Assembly: GCA_963930955.1 (NCBI GenBank) | Contig: OZ006967.1 | Location: forward strand, 248,001 to 312,000 | Direction of reading: 5' to 3' | Origin: Scatomonas sp963930955 | GTDB lineage: Bacteria > Bacillota > Clostridia > Lachnospirales > Lachnospiraceae | Length of the DNA: 64,000 nucleotides | In this document: positions 50,771 through 59,207 of the stretch, piece by piece | Layout: the number at the start of each line of letters is the position of its first letter | How positions within the stretch are numbered: position 1 is the stretch's first letter | The notes under the pieces: generated by a model | The model's input: only the letters and a program-made list of their open reading frames with translations | What the model was told of the DNA's origin: nothing | The model's database searches: none | Made by a program: the position numbers and the translations under genes

Positions 50771-51388
50771 AAGGGACATACGAATATATTTCAGATTATG
50801 AAGTTGTTCCAAATCTGCACGAGAGTATAGAGTCATCACCTGTGGCGTTTCATTGCAATAGGACTGACACATTTCTTTATACGAAGTGGGACATTCCGTT
50901 TCGATATATCCGTCTTTCTTGTTAAATCTATATACTTTTAATACTGTACCATTTGTTGCAAAGGCATACTCTGTATTTAATGCGTTTGCATATCTCAATA
51001 ATTGATCAATCACTTTTTCATCTATAGGAATTCCAACCGCCTTGCATTCAATGACTGCAAGAATCGTATGGCAATCCGGACGTAGCAACAGTATATCTGC
51101 CCGATCTTTTCTACCCAAATGACCATATCGTTTCAAAGAAACTTCCGTTTGAATATTTCTCAACGGAGTATGTAATATCCATCTGAAATACCGAATAACA
51201 GATTGCCGTACCACCTCTTCAGGAGTCTTTGCAATATATTTTTTCCGGCATTTGTCATATAAACACCTTTTTCCATCCCTAATATATTCCTTATGAAGAT
51301 AAAATAATTTAGGAATATAAAATTTCTGATAATCTATATTCAATATTCCTTTCCCCCTAAAACTTATTTTGTGAAATCTCATTCTCAA
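50696..51388 (-). CDS. Type I restriction HsdR N-terminal-like nuclease domain protein
   Basis: 230 residues. The region from 55 to 165 resembles the HSDR_N_2 domain: EEVVRQSVIRYF, then LGRKDRADILLLRP, HTILAVIECKAVGIPIDEKV, with the D...(E)CK nuclease core. No helicase domain follows, so it is an orphan nuclease-fold protein, possibly a defence gene or an ICE accessory. Convergent overlap with ImmA over 75 bases is unusual and could produce antisense interference. Confidence 0.7.
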   Translation of the reverse strand: MRMRFHKISFRGKGILNIDYQKFYIPKLFYLHKEYIRDGKRCLYDKCRKKYIAKTPEEVVRQSVIRYFRWILHTPLRNIQTEVSLKRYGHLGRKDRADILLLRPDCHTILAVIECKAVGIPIDEKVIDQLLRYANALNTEYAFATNGTVLKVYRFNKKDGYIETECPTSYKEMCQSYCNETPQVMTLYSRADLEQLHNLKYIRMSLSFRQKSAVKTYRHIIVLPPFHETV

Positions 51389-51406
51389 TCAGACAAACTG
51401 GAATTT

Positions 51407-51655
51407 CTATTTGTGTTGCCATGTCATTACATAATCTTTTTCTCCGGTAGCCTCATCTAAGCCACTATGCTGAATCTCAAATTCTTCTCTCTTATAAAAA
51501 GATATTGCCCGTGCGTTCTTTTGGTATACGTTCAAGTACAACTTATTCCTTTTATCCTTTGCATAATTCAGCAGAATTTTACCTAGACCCTGCGATTGCA
51601 TTTCACCAGAAACAAAAATGCCCTCAACATATTCATCATTTAACCCTAGGGTTAA
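51407..51655 (-). pseudogene. GNAT acetyltransferase, C-terminal fragment
   Basis: The frame reads LNDEYVEGIFVSGEMQSQGL, then GKILLNYAKDKRNKLYLNVY and KNARAISFYKREEFEI: motifs A and B of a GNAT fold with the acetyl-CoA pyrophosphate loop. The N-terminal half is missing; upstream sequence beyond about 51655 (CCTAGGGTTAAA) is unrelated. An internal ATG gives a 64-codon frame, but it is too short to be an enzyme. Confidence 0.65.
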
Positions 51656-51711
51656 ACTTAACTACTATTTTTTCTTTGCGATATAAAATACATAACTGTA
51701 ATAATCTACTA

Positions 51712-52206
51712 CTAATCTAAAATAAAGCGATTATAAGCTATCCTTTTTCCTGTGTTTGTTTTAAAGTTTTCATCTATACACTTTTTTATCTTTTCCTGTT
51801 CTTTTTCTTTATCCATAACCGTTAAATTTTCAAGTAAATCAGCTTCCCATTGTATTTGAAAATCAAGTCCATCAATTTTAGATGGAGTATGATGGTTGCC
51901 TATTATAAAGCATATTCTATCAATATTTTTGTTATAGCCTACCTTTTTTAATATTTCTTTCGCTACTTCTGGTCCTTCCTTTTCTTGATAGACACCATCA
52001 ATAGAACCGTATTTTTTTTGTGCTTCAACCGCACCAATATCATGTAGTATAGCAATAATACTGATGAATTCTTTTTCTTCCTCTCCGATATTTTCTCCTT
52101 TCATTATATCTTCTGCATTTTTCAAAACTTTGAGAGTATGCTCTATGCCAAAAGGAATTTCTTTGAATACTTCTTTCATCTCTATAATAATTTTTTCTTT
52201 AAACAT
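51712..52206 (-). CDS. HD-domain phosphohydrolase
   Basis: 164 residues. It has an HD motif in ILHDIGAVEAQKKYGSID, a preceding GIEHTLKVLKNAEDIMKGEN histidine, and FIIGNHHTPSKIDG downstream, giving the metal-binding set of HD hydrolases. YQIQWEADLLENL-type C-terminal helices follow. Small HD proteins hydrolyse nucleotides or phosphate esters; the substrate is not known. It is AT-rich compared with the ICE and lies just downstream of a methyltransferase gene, so these two may be a short operon. Confidence 0.75.
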   Translation of the reverse strand: MFKEKIIIEMKEVFKEIPFGIEHTLKVLKNAEDIMKGENIGEEEKEFISIIAILHDIGAVEAQKKYGSIDGVYQEKEGPEVAKEILKKVGYNKNIDRICFIIGNHHTPSKIDGLDFQIQWEADLLENLTVMDKEKEQEKIKKCIDENFKTNTGKRIAYNRFILD

Positions 52207-52243
52207 AAATTACCTCCATTTATACCTTATAGGTGTTTTAGTT

Positions 52244-52984
52244 CTATCTATCCACTTTTTTGTTCGCCGATACAATCAGCATCATGGGACGGCGCATTTC
52301 ATCCTGCATCCCCGGAATATCCATCATGTTTTCCGCCGGCTGCGGCTCCACAATATGATTTATTATAAAACCATTTGAAAGCAGTGTATTTAGATATGTG
52401 GTCAGTGTTCTATGATATTTTGTAACCTTTTCTCCCAAAAACACAGCTGTCCGTTTGCCCTCATAATAATAATTATCCACCGGAAAATGCAGTATTTCTC
52501 CTTTTTCGTTATAATGCCAGTCTTGTGTTCCATAGGCAGTAAAAACAGGATGTTCAACCGTAAAAACTAGCTTACCACCAGACTTCAGTATTCTATATAT
52601 CTTTTTTACTAAAATCTCATAATCTGCTACATAGTGAAACGCAAGTGAACTTAATATTACATCAAAACTCTCCTCTGGGAATTCCACATCTTCTATAGCA
52701 CAGCATTTATATTCAACCTGTGGAAAATGTGTTTTTTCTTTGGCTACCTCGAGCATTTTATGAGAAATATCAACACCTACAACAGAAGACGCTCCGTGTT
52801 CCATCGCATAAATACAGTGCCATCCATAGCCGCATCCTAAATCAAGCACACGCTTATCTTTAAAATCCGGCAGCAGCTTTCTCAATGTTTCCCATTCTCC
52901 TGCACCGGCTAGTCCCTGCTGTGAGCGACTCATTTGACTGTATTTTTGAAAAAATATATTATCATCATATTTGTTTTCTTTCAT
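52244..52984 (-). CDS. Class I SAM-dependent methyltransferase
   Basis: 246 residues. Motif I is RVLDLGCGYGWHCIYAMEHG and motif II is VVGVDISHKMLEVAKEK; FDVILSSLAFHYVADYEILV is motif IV. This is the Methyltransf_11/UbiE-like small-molecule group. It is not closely related to the other two methyltransferases at 23381 and 62471. It lies upstream of the HD-domain gene on the same strand. The substrate is unknown. Confidence 0.8.
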   Translation of the reverse strand: MKENKYDDNIFFQKYSQMSRSQQGLAGAGEWETLRKLLPDFKDKRVLDLGCGYGWHCIYAMEHGASSVVGVDISHKMLEVAKEKTHFPQVEYKCCAIEDVEFPEESFDVILSSLAFHYVADYEILVKKIYRILKSGGKLVFTVEHPVFTAYGTQDWHYNEKGEILHFPVDNYYYEGKRTAVFLGEKVTKYHRTLTTYLNTLLSNGFIINHIVEPQPAENMMDIPGMQDEMRRPMMLIVSANKKVDR

Positions 52985-53186
52985 CTGAATTCCCCTCGTT
53001 TAAAAAGTTATTTATCTCCGTTGCAATTTTTTTCACTTCTTTATAAAGCTTCTCGGTCATATCGTAGTGTTGCTGATTTCATGAGCTGTCACCAGACTGC
53101 TCTCATGAGTTGTCTTTAAGCTGCTAAGTTTGCTGTCACCGTAATGGCCGGTGTATGGGCCGTCCGGAATCCGGACGGCACCTTCT

Positions 53187-54005
53187 CTATCCGGTTACGG
53201 TTCCAAGCATTTCGTGTTCCACTACATACTTGATCATGTAATCATCGATGAGCCGCTTTTGTTGCTGGAATGCATACATAAGTGATTTTTCACACACCCG
53301 GTTGATCATTCTCGGAATCCCGGCTGAGGCCTTATGGATCTCGTCCATTGCTTTAGTGGTAAAGATATCCTGGCTGCATTCCGCATAATCCATGTGGCTT
53401 TTGACATACTTCTCCGTCTCTGCCCGGTCCAGATGCGGAAGTGTACAGTACATATCGATCCGCTGGCGGATCGCAGCGTACCGCTGCAGTTTCAGCTTAT
53501 GGTCCCACAGTTCTGTCTGTCCTGCCAGCACAACGGCCATGGGACTTACAGAATCAAACCGGTAATTCAGCAGAAACCGGAATTCTTCCAGGGTCTCCTT
53601 TTCCAGCAGATGTGCTTCATCCAGGATGCAGACCACCTTTTTATGCTGGACACCATGGATGATCTCGATCTGCTGCTGGAGCTGGCGTTTCGAGTCGCCC
53701 CGGTAAAACCGGGATTCCAATCCCAACTGATCCAGCAGGCCTTTGTAAAACCACCGCGGAGTCAGCTTGGAATCGGAAAGGTACAGGATGATGTACGCAT
53801 CGCGCGGAAGCTCCGAATAAAACCGCCGGATCAGTGTGGATTTCCCACATCCGGGATCTGCTGTTACCACCGCAAACATCTGCCGGTCAGCCACGTAGCA
53901 GAGCCGCCCGAGAGTTTCACGGAAAGCATCCGACTCATAGAGTTTTTCCGGCGGGATGTTGCGGACAAACGGTGTGTGCCCCATTCCGAAGAATGCCTCA
54001 TACAT
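53187..54005 (-). CDS. TnsC/TniB/ExeA-like AAA ATPase of the transposon
   Basis: About 272 residues from the ATG at 54005, with GGAGG nine bases upstream; the longer open frame to 54200 overlaps the transposase and is not expected to be translated. Walker A is VVTADPGCGKSTLIRRF and Walker B is KKVVCILDEAHLL. The pattern YEAFFGMGHTPFVRNIPPEK is typical of ExeA/TniB-like transposition ATPases. The protein would select target DNA and activate the transposase encoded just upstream, which overlaps by eight bases. Confidence 0.82.
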   Translation of the reverse strand: MYEAFFGMGHTPFVRNIPPEKLYESDAFRETLGRLCYVADRQMFAVVTADPGCGKSTLIRRFYSELPRDAYIILYLSDSKLTPRWFYKGLLDQLGLESRFYRGDSKRQLQQQIEIIHGVQHKKVVCILDEAHLLEKETLEEFRFLLNYRFDSVSPMAVVLAGQTELWDHKLKLQRYAAIRQRIDMYCTLPHLDRAETEKYVKSHMDYAECSQDIFTTKAMDEIHKASAGIPRMINRVCEKSLMYAFQQQKRLIDDYMIKYVVEHEMLGTVTG

Positions 54006-55413
54006 TGCCATCCGCCTCCTTCCTGTAGGAAGCGAACGAGATCGCAGCTGCCATCTGGCGGACGGATTCTGAATGTTTCCTTTCCAACGCGTCCAGGAAA
54101 CGGGAAGTGGTCGGCATCTGGTCCTGCATAGGCGCAGGGAGCGTCGGGTTCTTATCACAGAATTCCCCGATTCTGACCGGATGTGCCTGGAATGATCCAT
54201 ATCCCGGATAACTTACCGTAATGGTTTCCGGGGCGGCCGGGTCATAGGAAATTTCAACTTTATATCCGATCAGGGCCGGCTTTGTTTCATACGTCCTGCC
54301 GCGGAAGCTGATGCAGGCGCCTTTGTCCACTTTTCGGATCTCGTGGTGCAGGAAAGCTTCTGATACAACAGAAACATCCAGATAGGTCAGGGGCCGGCTG
54401 TCACGGTTCCATTCCTGGAGAGGCGTGATCCCGGCTTCCGGGATTGCTGCGCCAAGGCTTTCATAGTATTCACGGATCCCTTCATGGGGTTTCTGATGAT
54501 AATACGAATCCAGGAACACAGACCACAGCCGGTTCAGTTCTTCCAGGCTTTGGACGTTTTTGAGTTTTGCCTCCCGGTTAAACAGATCCACTACCTGATG
54601 GAACTTTTCGATCTTCCCCTTGCTTTTACCGCTGCGCGGCTTCGCATGCAGGACCCGGATCCCAAGTTTTGAAAGGGATAGTTTTACCTGTCTGGCGATA
54701 TACTGGGAGCCATTGTCAAAGTAGCAGGCATCGAACTTCCCATACCGGAGGATCGCCTGATGGAACGTATCTTCTACGATGGCTTCTTCCTGATTGTCAT
54801 AAAACCGGGAAGCCAGCAGGAGCCGGGAATGGTCATCCATCGCAGAGGACAGATAGGTTTGTACCCTGGCGCCGTTTTTCCCAATGGGAAGCTTCGGCCC
54901 GTACTTGATATCCCCCTGGATCAGCATCATGCGGTGCGGCTTGCAGAAGCGTTTGGAAGAACTCTCCCTCGCGTCACGGTATATCTGCATCTGTTCCCTT
55001 CCGTAACCAGCCCGGTACAGGTGCCGTCCAAGAGTGGAGCGTTTCAGGACTCCCGGTGCAGCATAGCCTTCCAGTTCCAGGATGCAGATGATCTGTGCGA
55101 CAGACCGCTCCGGGACTTCCTTACGGAGCTGGATCGCCTGCTCAAGCAGAAGATCAAAGTTTTCCGGAAGTTTCTGTGAACGGCGTTTTTCGCGTGTGGC
55201 TGGTTTTAAGCCAGCGAACTGGCCTTCACGGTAGGCCTTTTCGTAGCGGTAGATAGACCGGACGGAAATATCATTGTCCTGGGCAATCTGTTTCCGGAGC
55301 TGCAGCCTCTTTGCATCATCCAGATCTTCCTGAAGCAGCGGCGCGATCAGCTGGAACCGGGAAAGGGCTTCCTGTTCCTGCCATTGTTTCATTCTGTTTG
55401 TATTGGTATTCAT
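53998..55413 (-). CDS. DDE transposase (TnsB/Mu-like rve)
   Basis: 471 residues. An N-terminal HTH (QIAQDNDISVRSIYRYEKAY) precedes the rve core: LIQGDIKYGPKLPIGKNGAR (first Asp), FDACYFDNGSQYIARQVKLS (second Asp), and GKSKGKIEKFHQVVDLFNRE with the Glu. A Mu-type C-terminal beta-barrel follows (EIRKVDKGACISFRGRTYET). It is the catalytic subunit of the transposon. Its own small HTH and the AAA partner resemble IstA/IstB and TniA/TniB systems, but length and C-terminus favour the Mu/TnsB side. Confidence 0.85.
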   Translation of the reverse strand: MNTNTNRMKQWQEQEALSRFQLIAPLLQEDLDDAKRLQLRKQIAQDNDISVRSIYRYEKAYREGQFAGLKPATREKRRSQKLPENFDLLLEQAIQLRKEVPERSVAQIICILELEGYAAPGVLKRSTLGRHLYRAGYGREQMQIYRDARESSSKRFCKPHRMMLIQGDIKYGPKLPIGKNGARVQTYLSSAMDDHSRLLLASRFYDNQEEAIVEDTFHQAILRYGKFDACYFDNGSQYIARQVKLSLSKLGIRVLHAKPRSGKSKGKIEKFHQVVDLFNREAKLKNVQSLEELNRLWSVFLDSYYHQKPHEGIREYYESLGAAIPEAGITPLQEWNRDSRPLTYLDVSVVSEAFLHHEIRKVDKGACISFRGRTYETKPALIGYKVEISYDPAAPETITVSYPGYGSFQAHPVRIGEFCDKNPTLPAPMQDQMPTTSRFLDALERKHSESVRQMAAAISFASYRKEADGNV

Positions 55414-55487
55414 ATATAGTGACCTCCTTCCGAGACCACTATACCTGCTGATCCGGTGACAGACGAATCAAAACAGGTGCAATAGCA

Positions 55488-55976
55488 TCACCATGGTATA
55501 GCAGGTAAAAAGCCGCCGCTGTTGTAGATCATACGGAGGATACGCTCCAGCCAGTCCTGATGTGTTTGGCGTATGGTATCGAGCAGTGACGCATGGGAGA
55601 AAAGAAGTCCTTCTCCCAATCCAAGTATCCGGTATCCGGCATTGCGCAGGAATCCTTCAATATTTGCGAGGTTCATCTGGAACCACTGGAGCCATCGTAA
55701 CATAGTCAGCAGGGAAGGAGAGTCTTCCGAATCAGTATCCTCCGATGTTACGATCCCGTCGAGCACGCCGGAGATCACCTCGGCTTCATAATGCTTGTGG
55801 GGTACAAGGCAATCAGGAAGCTCGTTGTGATGTCGGTGGCAATCCGTGCAGCGGAGCCTGCGGATCATAAGATACTCTTTCACGCCGCCTTCCTTCTTCC
55901 GGATACGTAGTCTGGTATCGCGGTACTTCAGAGTACCGCCACAGACGGGGCAGACAGGGGTGTCATCACTGCTCAT
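55488..55976 (-). CDS. DUF6431-like zinc-finger protein of the transposon
   Basis: About 162 residues. Four cysteines in two pairs (PVCPVCGGTLKYRDTRLR, then RRLRCTDCHRHHNELPDC) form a zinc ribbon. An H-rich LPDCLVPHKHYEAEVISGVL segment follows, and the rest is helical. From memory this matches DUF6431, regularly found ahead of a transposase/ATPase pair in Lachnospiraceae. It may be a DNA-binding or target-site factor of the transposon. The ATG at 55976 is likely; a GTG four codons earlier also opens the frame. Confidence 0.65.
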   Translation of the reverse strand: MSSDDTPVCPVCGGTLKYRDTRLRIRKKEGGVKEYLMIRRLRCTDCHRHHNELPDCLVPHKHYEAEVISGVLDGIVTSEDTDSEDSPSLLTMLRWLQWFQMNLANIEGFLRNAGYRILGLGEGLLFSHASLLDTIRQTHQDWLERILRMIYNSGGFLPAIPW

Positions 55977-56049
55977 AACAAAAAACACCGGAGTCCGCCT
56001 TGTAGGTCAGTGTGTATTCTGATATAATAACCATGGTTTTTATAACCGG

Positions 56050-56096
56050 GTCTCAGAGTACACGACTTGTCAGGGAGGGTGCTCTGAGACTTTTTC
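56050..56096 (+). terminator. Hairpin with T-run at the right side of the transposon
   Basis: GTCTCAGAG ... CTCTGAGAC followed by TTTTTC on the plus strand. Confidence 0.6.
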
Positions 56097-56159
56097 TTTC
56101 TGTAGTCTTATGACAGTATACAGAGCAATCCGCTGACAGGCAAGTAGATCATAAATATG

Positions 56160-56954
56160 CTATTTTAAGAAATCAACAACATCGTAGCATTCAAAAAGTG
56201 AAAGACCGAGTACTTCAAAAATATGATTAACCCTTTCGGCATATTTTTCAGGTTTATATTCAAAAGTTTCAAGCAGTTTTATAGCTTTCTTTTCGTTAAT
56301 GCAATAAGCATTATTACATGCAAATAGTACTTGATTTAAGCATGAAATAATACGAAAAACATGGCCTGCAATATAATATTTATCCTCTGCTCCCGCATTT
56401 GCTTTTACAAACATTAAAGAGAACTCTGCTTCAAATATAAAAAAGTTTATCAAGTTCTTCTTTAGAGCACCAGGGTAAATTTCTGCCTGATTTTTTAATT
56501 CGCATAAGCGTTCATTCTTAGCATATTGTATCTTGCTGATCGCCAATTCTCCACGATACATAGCACTTATATAACCATGGGGATGCCCAGTCTGATAATT
56601 GGCAGTAACAATTCCTTGCTCCGTATCTTTGATTATTTGTTCCACCCGTTTTATATCACGTAAAATCAAGTCAACATGATACCCGTTTATAACTAACCAT
56701 CCGCCGCCATTAATCCAATCACCCCACGCTCCGGGAGGTACAACAAGGTCGTTTCTATTCTCATCATCCAACTCTGTAGCAATTTGGTTAATCGCTGTCA
56801 GGTCAAATGATTCTTGATTGTAATAAATTCCGATATCTATATCAGAATCCTCTGTATGGGTACCTCTTGCACGGGATCCCCCTAATACGATGCCTTCTAT
56901 ATAAGGCAAAGAGGATAATTTTTCTGTCACTGATTGAATAATATTATATATCAT
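56160..56954 (-). CDS. Nucleotidyltransferase-domain protein (possibly resistance-related)
   Basis: About 264 residues from the ATG at 56954, with AAGGAG nine bases upstream; the earlier ATG (56984) overlaps mef. The nucleotidyltransferase motif is GIVLGGSRARGTHTEDSDID (GGSRARG...D-x-D) with a third carboxylate in GYHVDLILRD. It resembles aminoglycoside/lincosamide nucleotidyltransferase-like proteins with a DUF4037-type C-terminal half. The gene is directly downstream of mef and co-oriented, so probably co-transcribed. Antibiotic modification is plausible but the substrate cannot be told. Confidence 0.75.
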   Translation of the reverse strand: MIYNIIQSVTEKLSSLPYIEGIVLGGSRARGTHTEDSDIDIGIYYNQESFDLTAINQIATELDDENRNDLVVPPGAWGDWINGGGWLVINGYHVDLILRDIKRVEQIIKDTEQGIVTANYQTGHPHGYISAMYRGELAISKIQYAKNERLCELKNQAEIYPGALKKNLINFFIFEAEFSLMFVKANAGAEDKYYIAGHVFRIISCLNQVLFACNNAYCINEKKAIKLLETFEYKPEKYAERVNHIFEVLGLSLFECYDVVDFLK

Positions 56955-56973
56955 ACGAACACACTCCTTTATT

Positions 56974-58191
56974 TTATTTTGCATCTAATTTTCTAATCTC
57001 AGTTATCATTGGGCAAACTATTGCAATGCAAATAATTAAAATACCTGATAGTAAAAACCAATGATTTACACCGATTCTATCAGCAAAGAATCCAGAAAGA
57101 ATTAACCCAATTGGCATAGCAAGAGACATGATACTTCCAGTTAAAGAAAATACACGTCCTAAATATTCAGGCTTAATTTTCTCCTGAAAAAGAGCTGTTT
57201 GCACACCGCTGTAAAACGGAACCGAAAGCCCCATTATTGCACAGCAGACTACAAATATGAAAAATCCACTTTGGGGAAGTAATCCTGAAATGGTTAAGCT
57301 TATCCCCATCATAAAAATGGATGCCGTTATTAATAAGATTCGCTTTTGGTAATTCCCAAATAACCCTAATAATAGACCCCCTATCAACATACCAGAGGCA
57401 TAAGCAATCTCCGTAATAGAAATATACATCGGTGTACCATTAAAATATTCCATAGTGATTAAAGGATATAAAGCATTTATGGGCATATAAACAAACATAT
57501 ATAATGTTCCAACGAGTAATAAAGCAAATAATCCTTTATTTTGCCGTAGTACAGCCATTCCTTCTTTCATTTCTCGTATGAAATTTGGTTTCAAACTTTG
57601 CACTTGATCACCCAGCTTAGGAATACGTACAATTGCTACCGTAATAGATGCAATCACAGCACCCAATACATCGATGGCAATAATAGCATTTAGTTCCCAA
57701 ACGGAGTATAAGAGTGCTGCAACCGCCGGACTAACAATATAGCTTATAGACTGCAAAGACTGACTATAGCCTGCACATTTCGTAAGCTGTTCTTCTGGTA
57801 CTAAAAGTGGCGTAACCGCATTGAGAGCCGGGGTGTGAAAAGCCGTTCCAATGCTACGGATAAACAATACTACCATAACCATCCAGATAGGTAGCTCCAT
57901 ATACAATGCAACAATAGCAAGCACTGCCCCAGCTGCTGCAATAATTAAATCAGCACCAATCATTATCTTCTTCCTATCATGACGATCCACTAATACACCA
58001 ATAGCTGGTCCAAAGACCGCATAGGGTAAAAAACCTACTAGTGAAGCCATAGACAAGACCATCGCAGATTCTGTTTTCTCTGTAAGGTAAAAAATGATCG
58101 CCATTTGCAGGATGGCACTAGTGATTAATGATACTGCCTGCCCTGCCCATATTGTATAAAACTTAAGTTTCCAATTGTTGTATTTTTCCAT
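56974..58191 (-). CDS. mef(A): Macrolide efflux MFS transporter, Mef(A)/Mef(E)-like
   Basis: 405 residues with twelve predicted transmembrane helices. The start MEKYNNWKLKFYTIWAGQAV, and long stretches such as the VDRHDRKK loop, match Mef(A)/Mef(E) nearly residue for residue as recalled, with scattered changes. It exports 14- and 15-membered macrolides by proton antiport. The usual partner msr(D)/mel is absent downstream; a nucleotidyltransferase gene follows instead. An IS66 element inserted 25 bases upstream separates it from its MTASMRLR leader at 61148-61174, so expression may now depend on the IS end. Confidence 0.92.
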   Translation of the reverse strand: MEKYNNWKLKFYTIWAGQAVSLITSAILQMAIIFYLTEKTESAMVLSMASLVGFLPYAVFGPAIGVLVDRHDRKKIMIGADLIIAAAGAVLAIVALYMELPIWMVMVVLFIRSIGTAFHTPALNAVTPLLVPEEQLTKCAGYSQSLQSISYIVSPAVAALLYSVWELNAIIAIDVLGAVIASITVAIVRIPKLGDQVQSLKPNFIREMKEGMAVLRQNKGLFALLLVGTLYMFVYMPINALYPLITMEYFNGTPMYISITEIAYASGMLIGGLLLGLFGNYQKRILLITASIFMMGISLTISGLLPQSGFFIFVVCCAIMGLSVPFYSGVQTALFQEKIKPEYLGRVFSLTGSIMSLAMPIGLILSGFFADRIGVNHWFLLSGILIICIAIVCPMITEIRKLDAK

Positions 58192-58264
58192 TTATATTAT
58201 CTCCTGCATATTATTTGTAACCGCCAAATATTCCTGCGGATTTTCTTGTCCCAGTTTTTTCCTT

Positions 58265-58308
58265 ATAATTGTAGCTGTTAGATATTTAGATTATTTCACT
58301 ACAATTAT
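58265..58308. repeat. Inverted repeat before IS66 tnpA
   Basis: ATAATTGTAG (58265-58274) and CTACAATTAT (58299-58308), perfect 10-bp arms, end just before the tnpA ribosome site GGAGG. It could hide that site in read-through RNA. Confidence 0.6.
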
Positions 58309-58320
58309 GGAGGATAGGTT

Positions 58321-58731
58321 ATGACAGGTACTCGCAAAGCCCGTGTTCCGATGGCGGAACAGCTCAGGCTTATCAATGAATGCCGCCAGAGCGGCATGAC
58401 AGATGCTGACTGGTGTCGTGAAAACGACATTGCGGTAAGCACCTTTTACAACTGGGTCAGCCGCTGCCGGAAAGCAGCAGCGGATCAGATCCCAGCAGCG
58501 AATTATGGTCATCTTGAGATCCCACGCCCAAAGCAGGACGTGGTTCCCATTGACATTGTTCCAGATCACATTTCGGAACAAGATACAGCATCACAGATGC
58601 AAAAGTCGTACCTTGACAATTCACATACGATTGAAGTTGCTATGAAAGATATCACAGTCCGCATTCGCAATGATGCAGATCCGGTCCTGCTTACCAGGAC
58701 ATTCCGCCTGCTTCAGGAGCTGTCATGTTAG
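58321..58731 (+). CDS. tnpA: IS66 TnpA
   Basis: 136 residues. The N-terminal helix-turn-helix (AEQLRLINECRQSGMTDADW, then CRENDIAVSTFYNWVSRCRK) is the IS66 Orf1/TnpA signature. A linker and a beta-rich tail with MKDITVRIRNDADPVLLTRT follow. It is required for transposition of the element. GGAGG lies upstream of the ATG, and the stop overlaps tnpB by seven bases. Confidence 0.88.
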   Translation: MTGTRKARVPMAEQLRLINECRQSGMTDADWCRENDIAVSTFYNWVSRCRKAAADQIPAANYGHLEIPRPKQDVVPIDIVPDHISEQDTASQMQKSYLDNSHTIEVAMKDITVRIRNDADPVLLTRTFRLLQELSC

Positions 58732-59066
58732 GTGATATCTCCGGACTTGAGAAGATCTACATTGTCTGTGGCTATACAGATATGAGGAAATCCATTGACG
58801 GACTCTGCGCTGTTATCGAAGATCAGCTTAAGATGGATCCGTCGTCCAGTGCTCTCTTCCTTTTCTGTGGAAGAAGACGGGACAGGATCAAAGCATTGTT
58901 CCGTGAACCGGACGGCTTCGTTCTGATTTATAAACGGTTGTCTGTCCGCGGCGGCTATCAATGGCCCAGGAAGCAGTCAGAGGTTCGGAATCTTTCCTGG
59001 CGGGAGTTTGACTGGCTGATGTCGGGGATCGATATTGACCAACCCAAAGCCCTCAAAGCAGAGTAA
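58725..59066 (+). CDS. tnpB: IS66 TnpB (Orf2)
   Basis: 113 residues, the standard IS66 Orf2: LGDISGLEKIYIVCGYTDMR, then KSIDGLCAVIEDQLKMDPSS, LFLFCGRRRDRIKALFREPD and GFVLIYKRLS. Its function in the transposition complex is not fully known. It overlaps tnpA by seven bases; 141 bases separate it from tnpC, with a CTTTAGTAAACC...GGTATAATAGAGG stretch that may hold a weak promoter. Confidence 0.92.
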   Translation: MLGDISGLEKIYIVCGYTDMRKSIDGLCAVIEDQLKMDPSSSALFLFCGRRRDRIKALFREPDGFVLIYKRLSVRGGYQWPRKQSEVRNLSWREFDWLMSGIDIDQPKALKAE

Positions 59067-59207
59067 AAAGTATCTGGATTTCAGCAAAAATCCTGCACAG
59101 AAAAAATCGGAAAATCCTTGTAAATTCGGCATTTTGGGGAGCTAATCTTCTTTAGTAAACCTCTCGTTTCTGGTATAATAGAGGTATCAAATCCAAGGAG
59201 AGACACG

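Larger units (their letters stand above)
53055..56150 (-). mobile_element. Three-gene TnsB/TnsC-like transposon (ends approximate)
   Basis: DUF6431, a DDE transposase and an AAA ATPase are encoded in one direction with overlapping or close genes. Both outer non-coding stretches contain several TGTCA motifs (left 53080-53140, right 56100-56150), as expected for multiple transposase-binding sites in Tn7/Mu-type ends. Exact ends and target duplication could not be fixed. A perfect palindrome GCCGTCCGGA.TCCGGACGGC lies at 53159-53179 and a plus-strand terminator at 56050-56096. Confidence 0.6.

Noticed and set aside
54006..54200. N-terminal extension of the transposon AAA ATPase
   Set aside because: Lies within the transposase gene in another frame, is Arg/Ser-rich, and the good GGAGG site is before the ATG at 54005.
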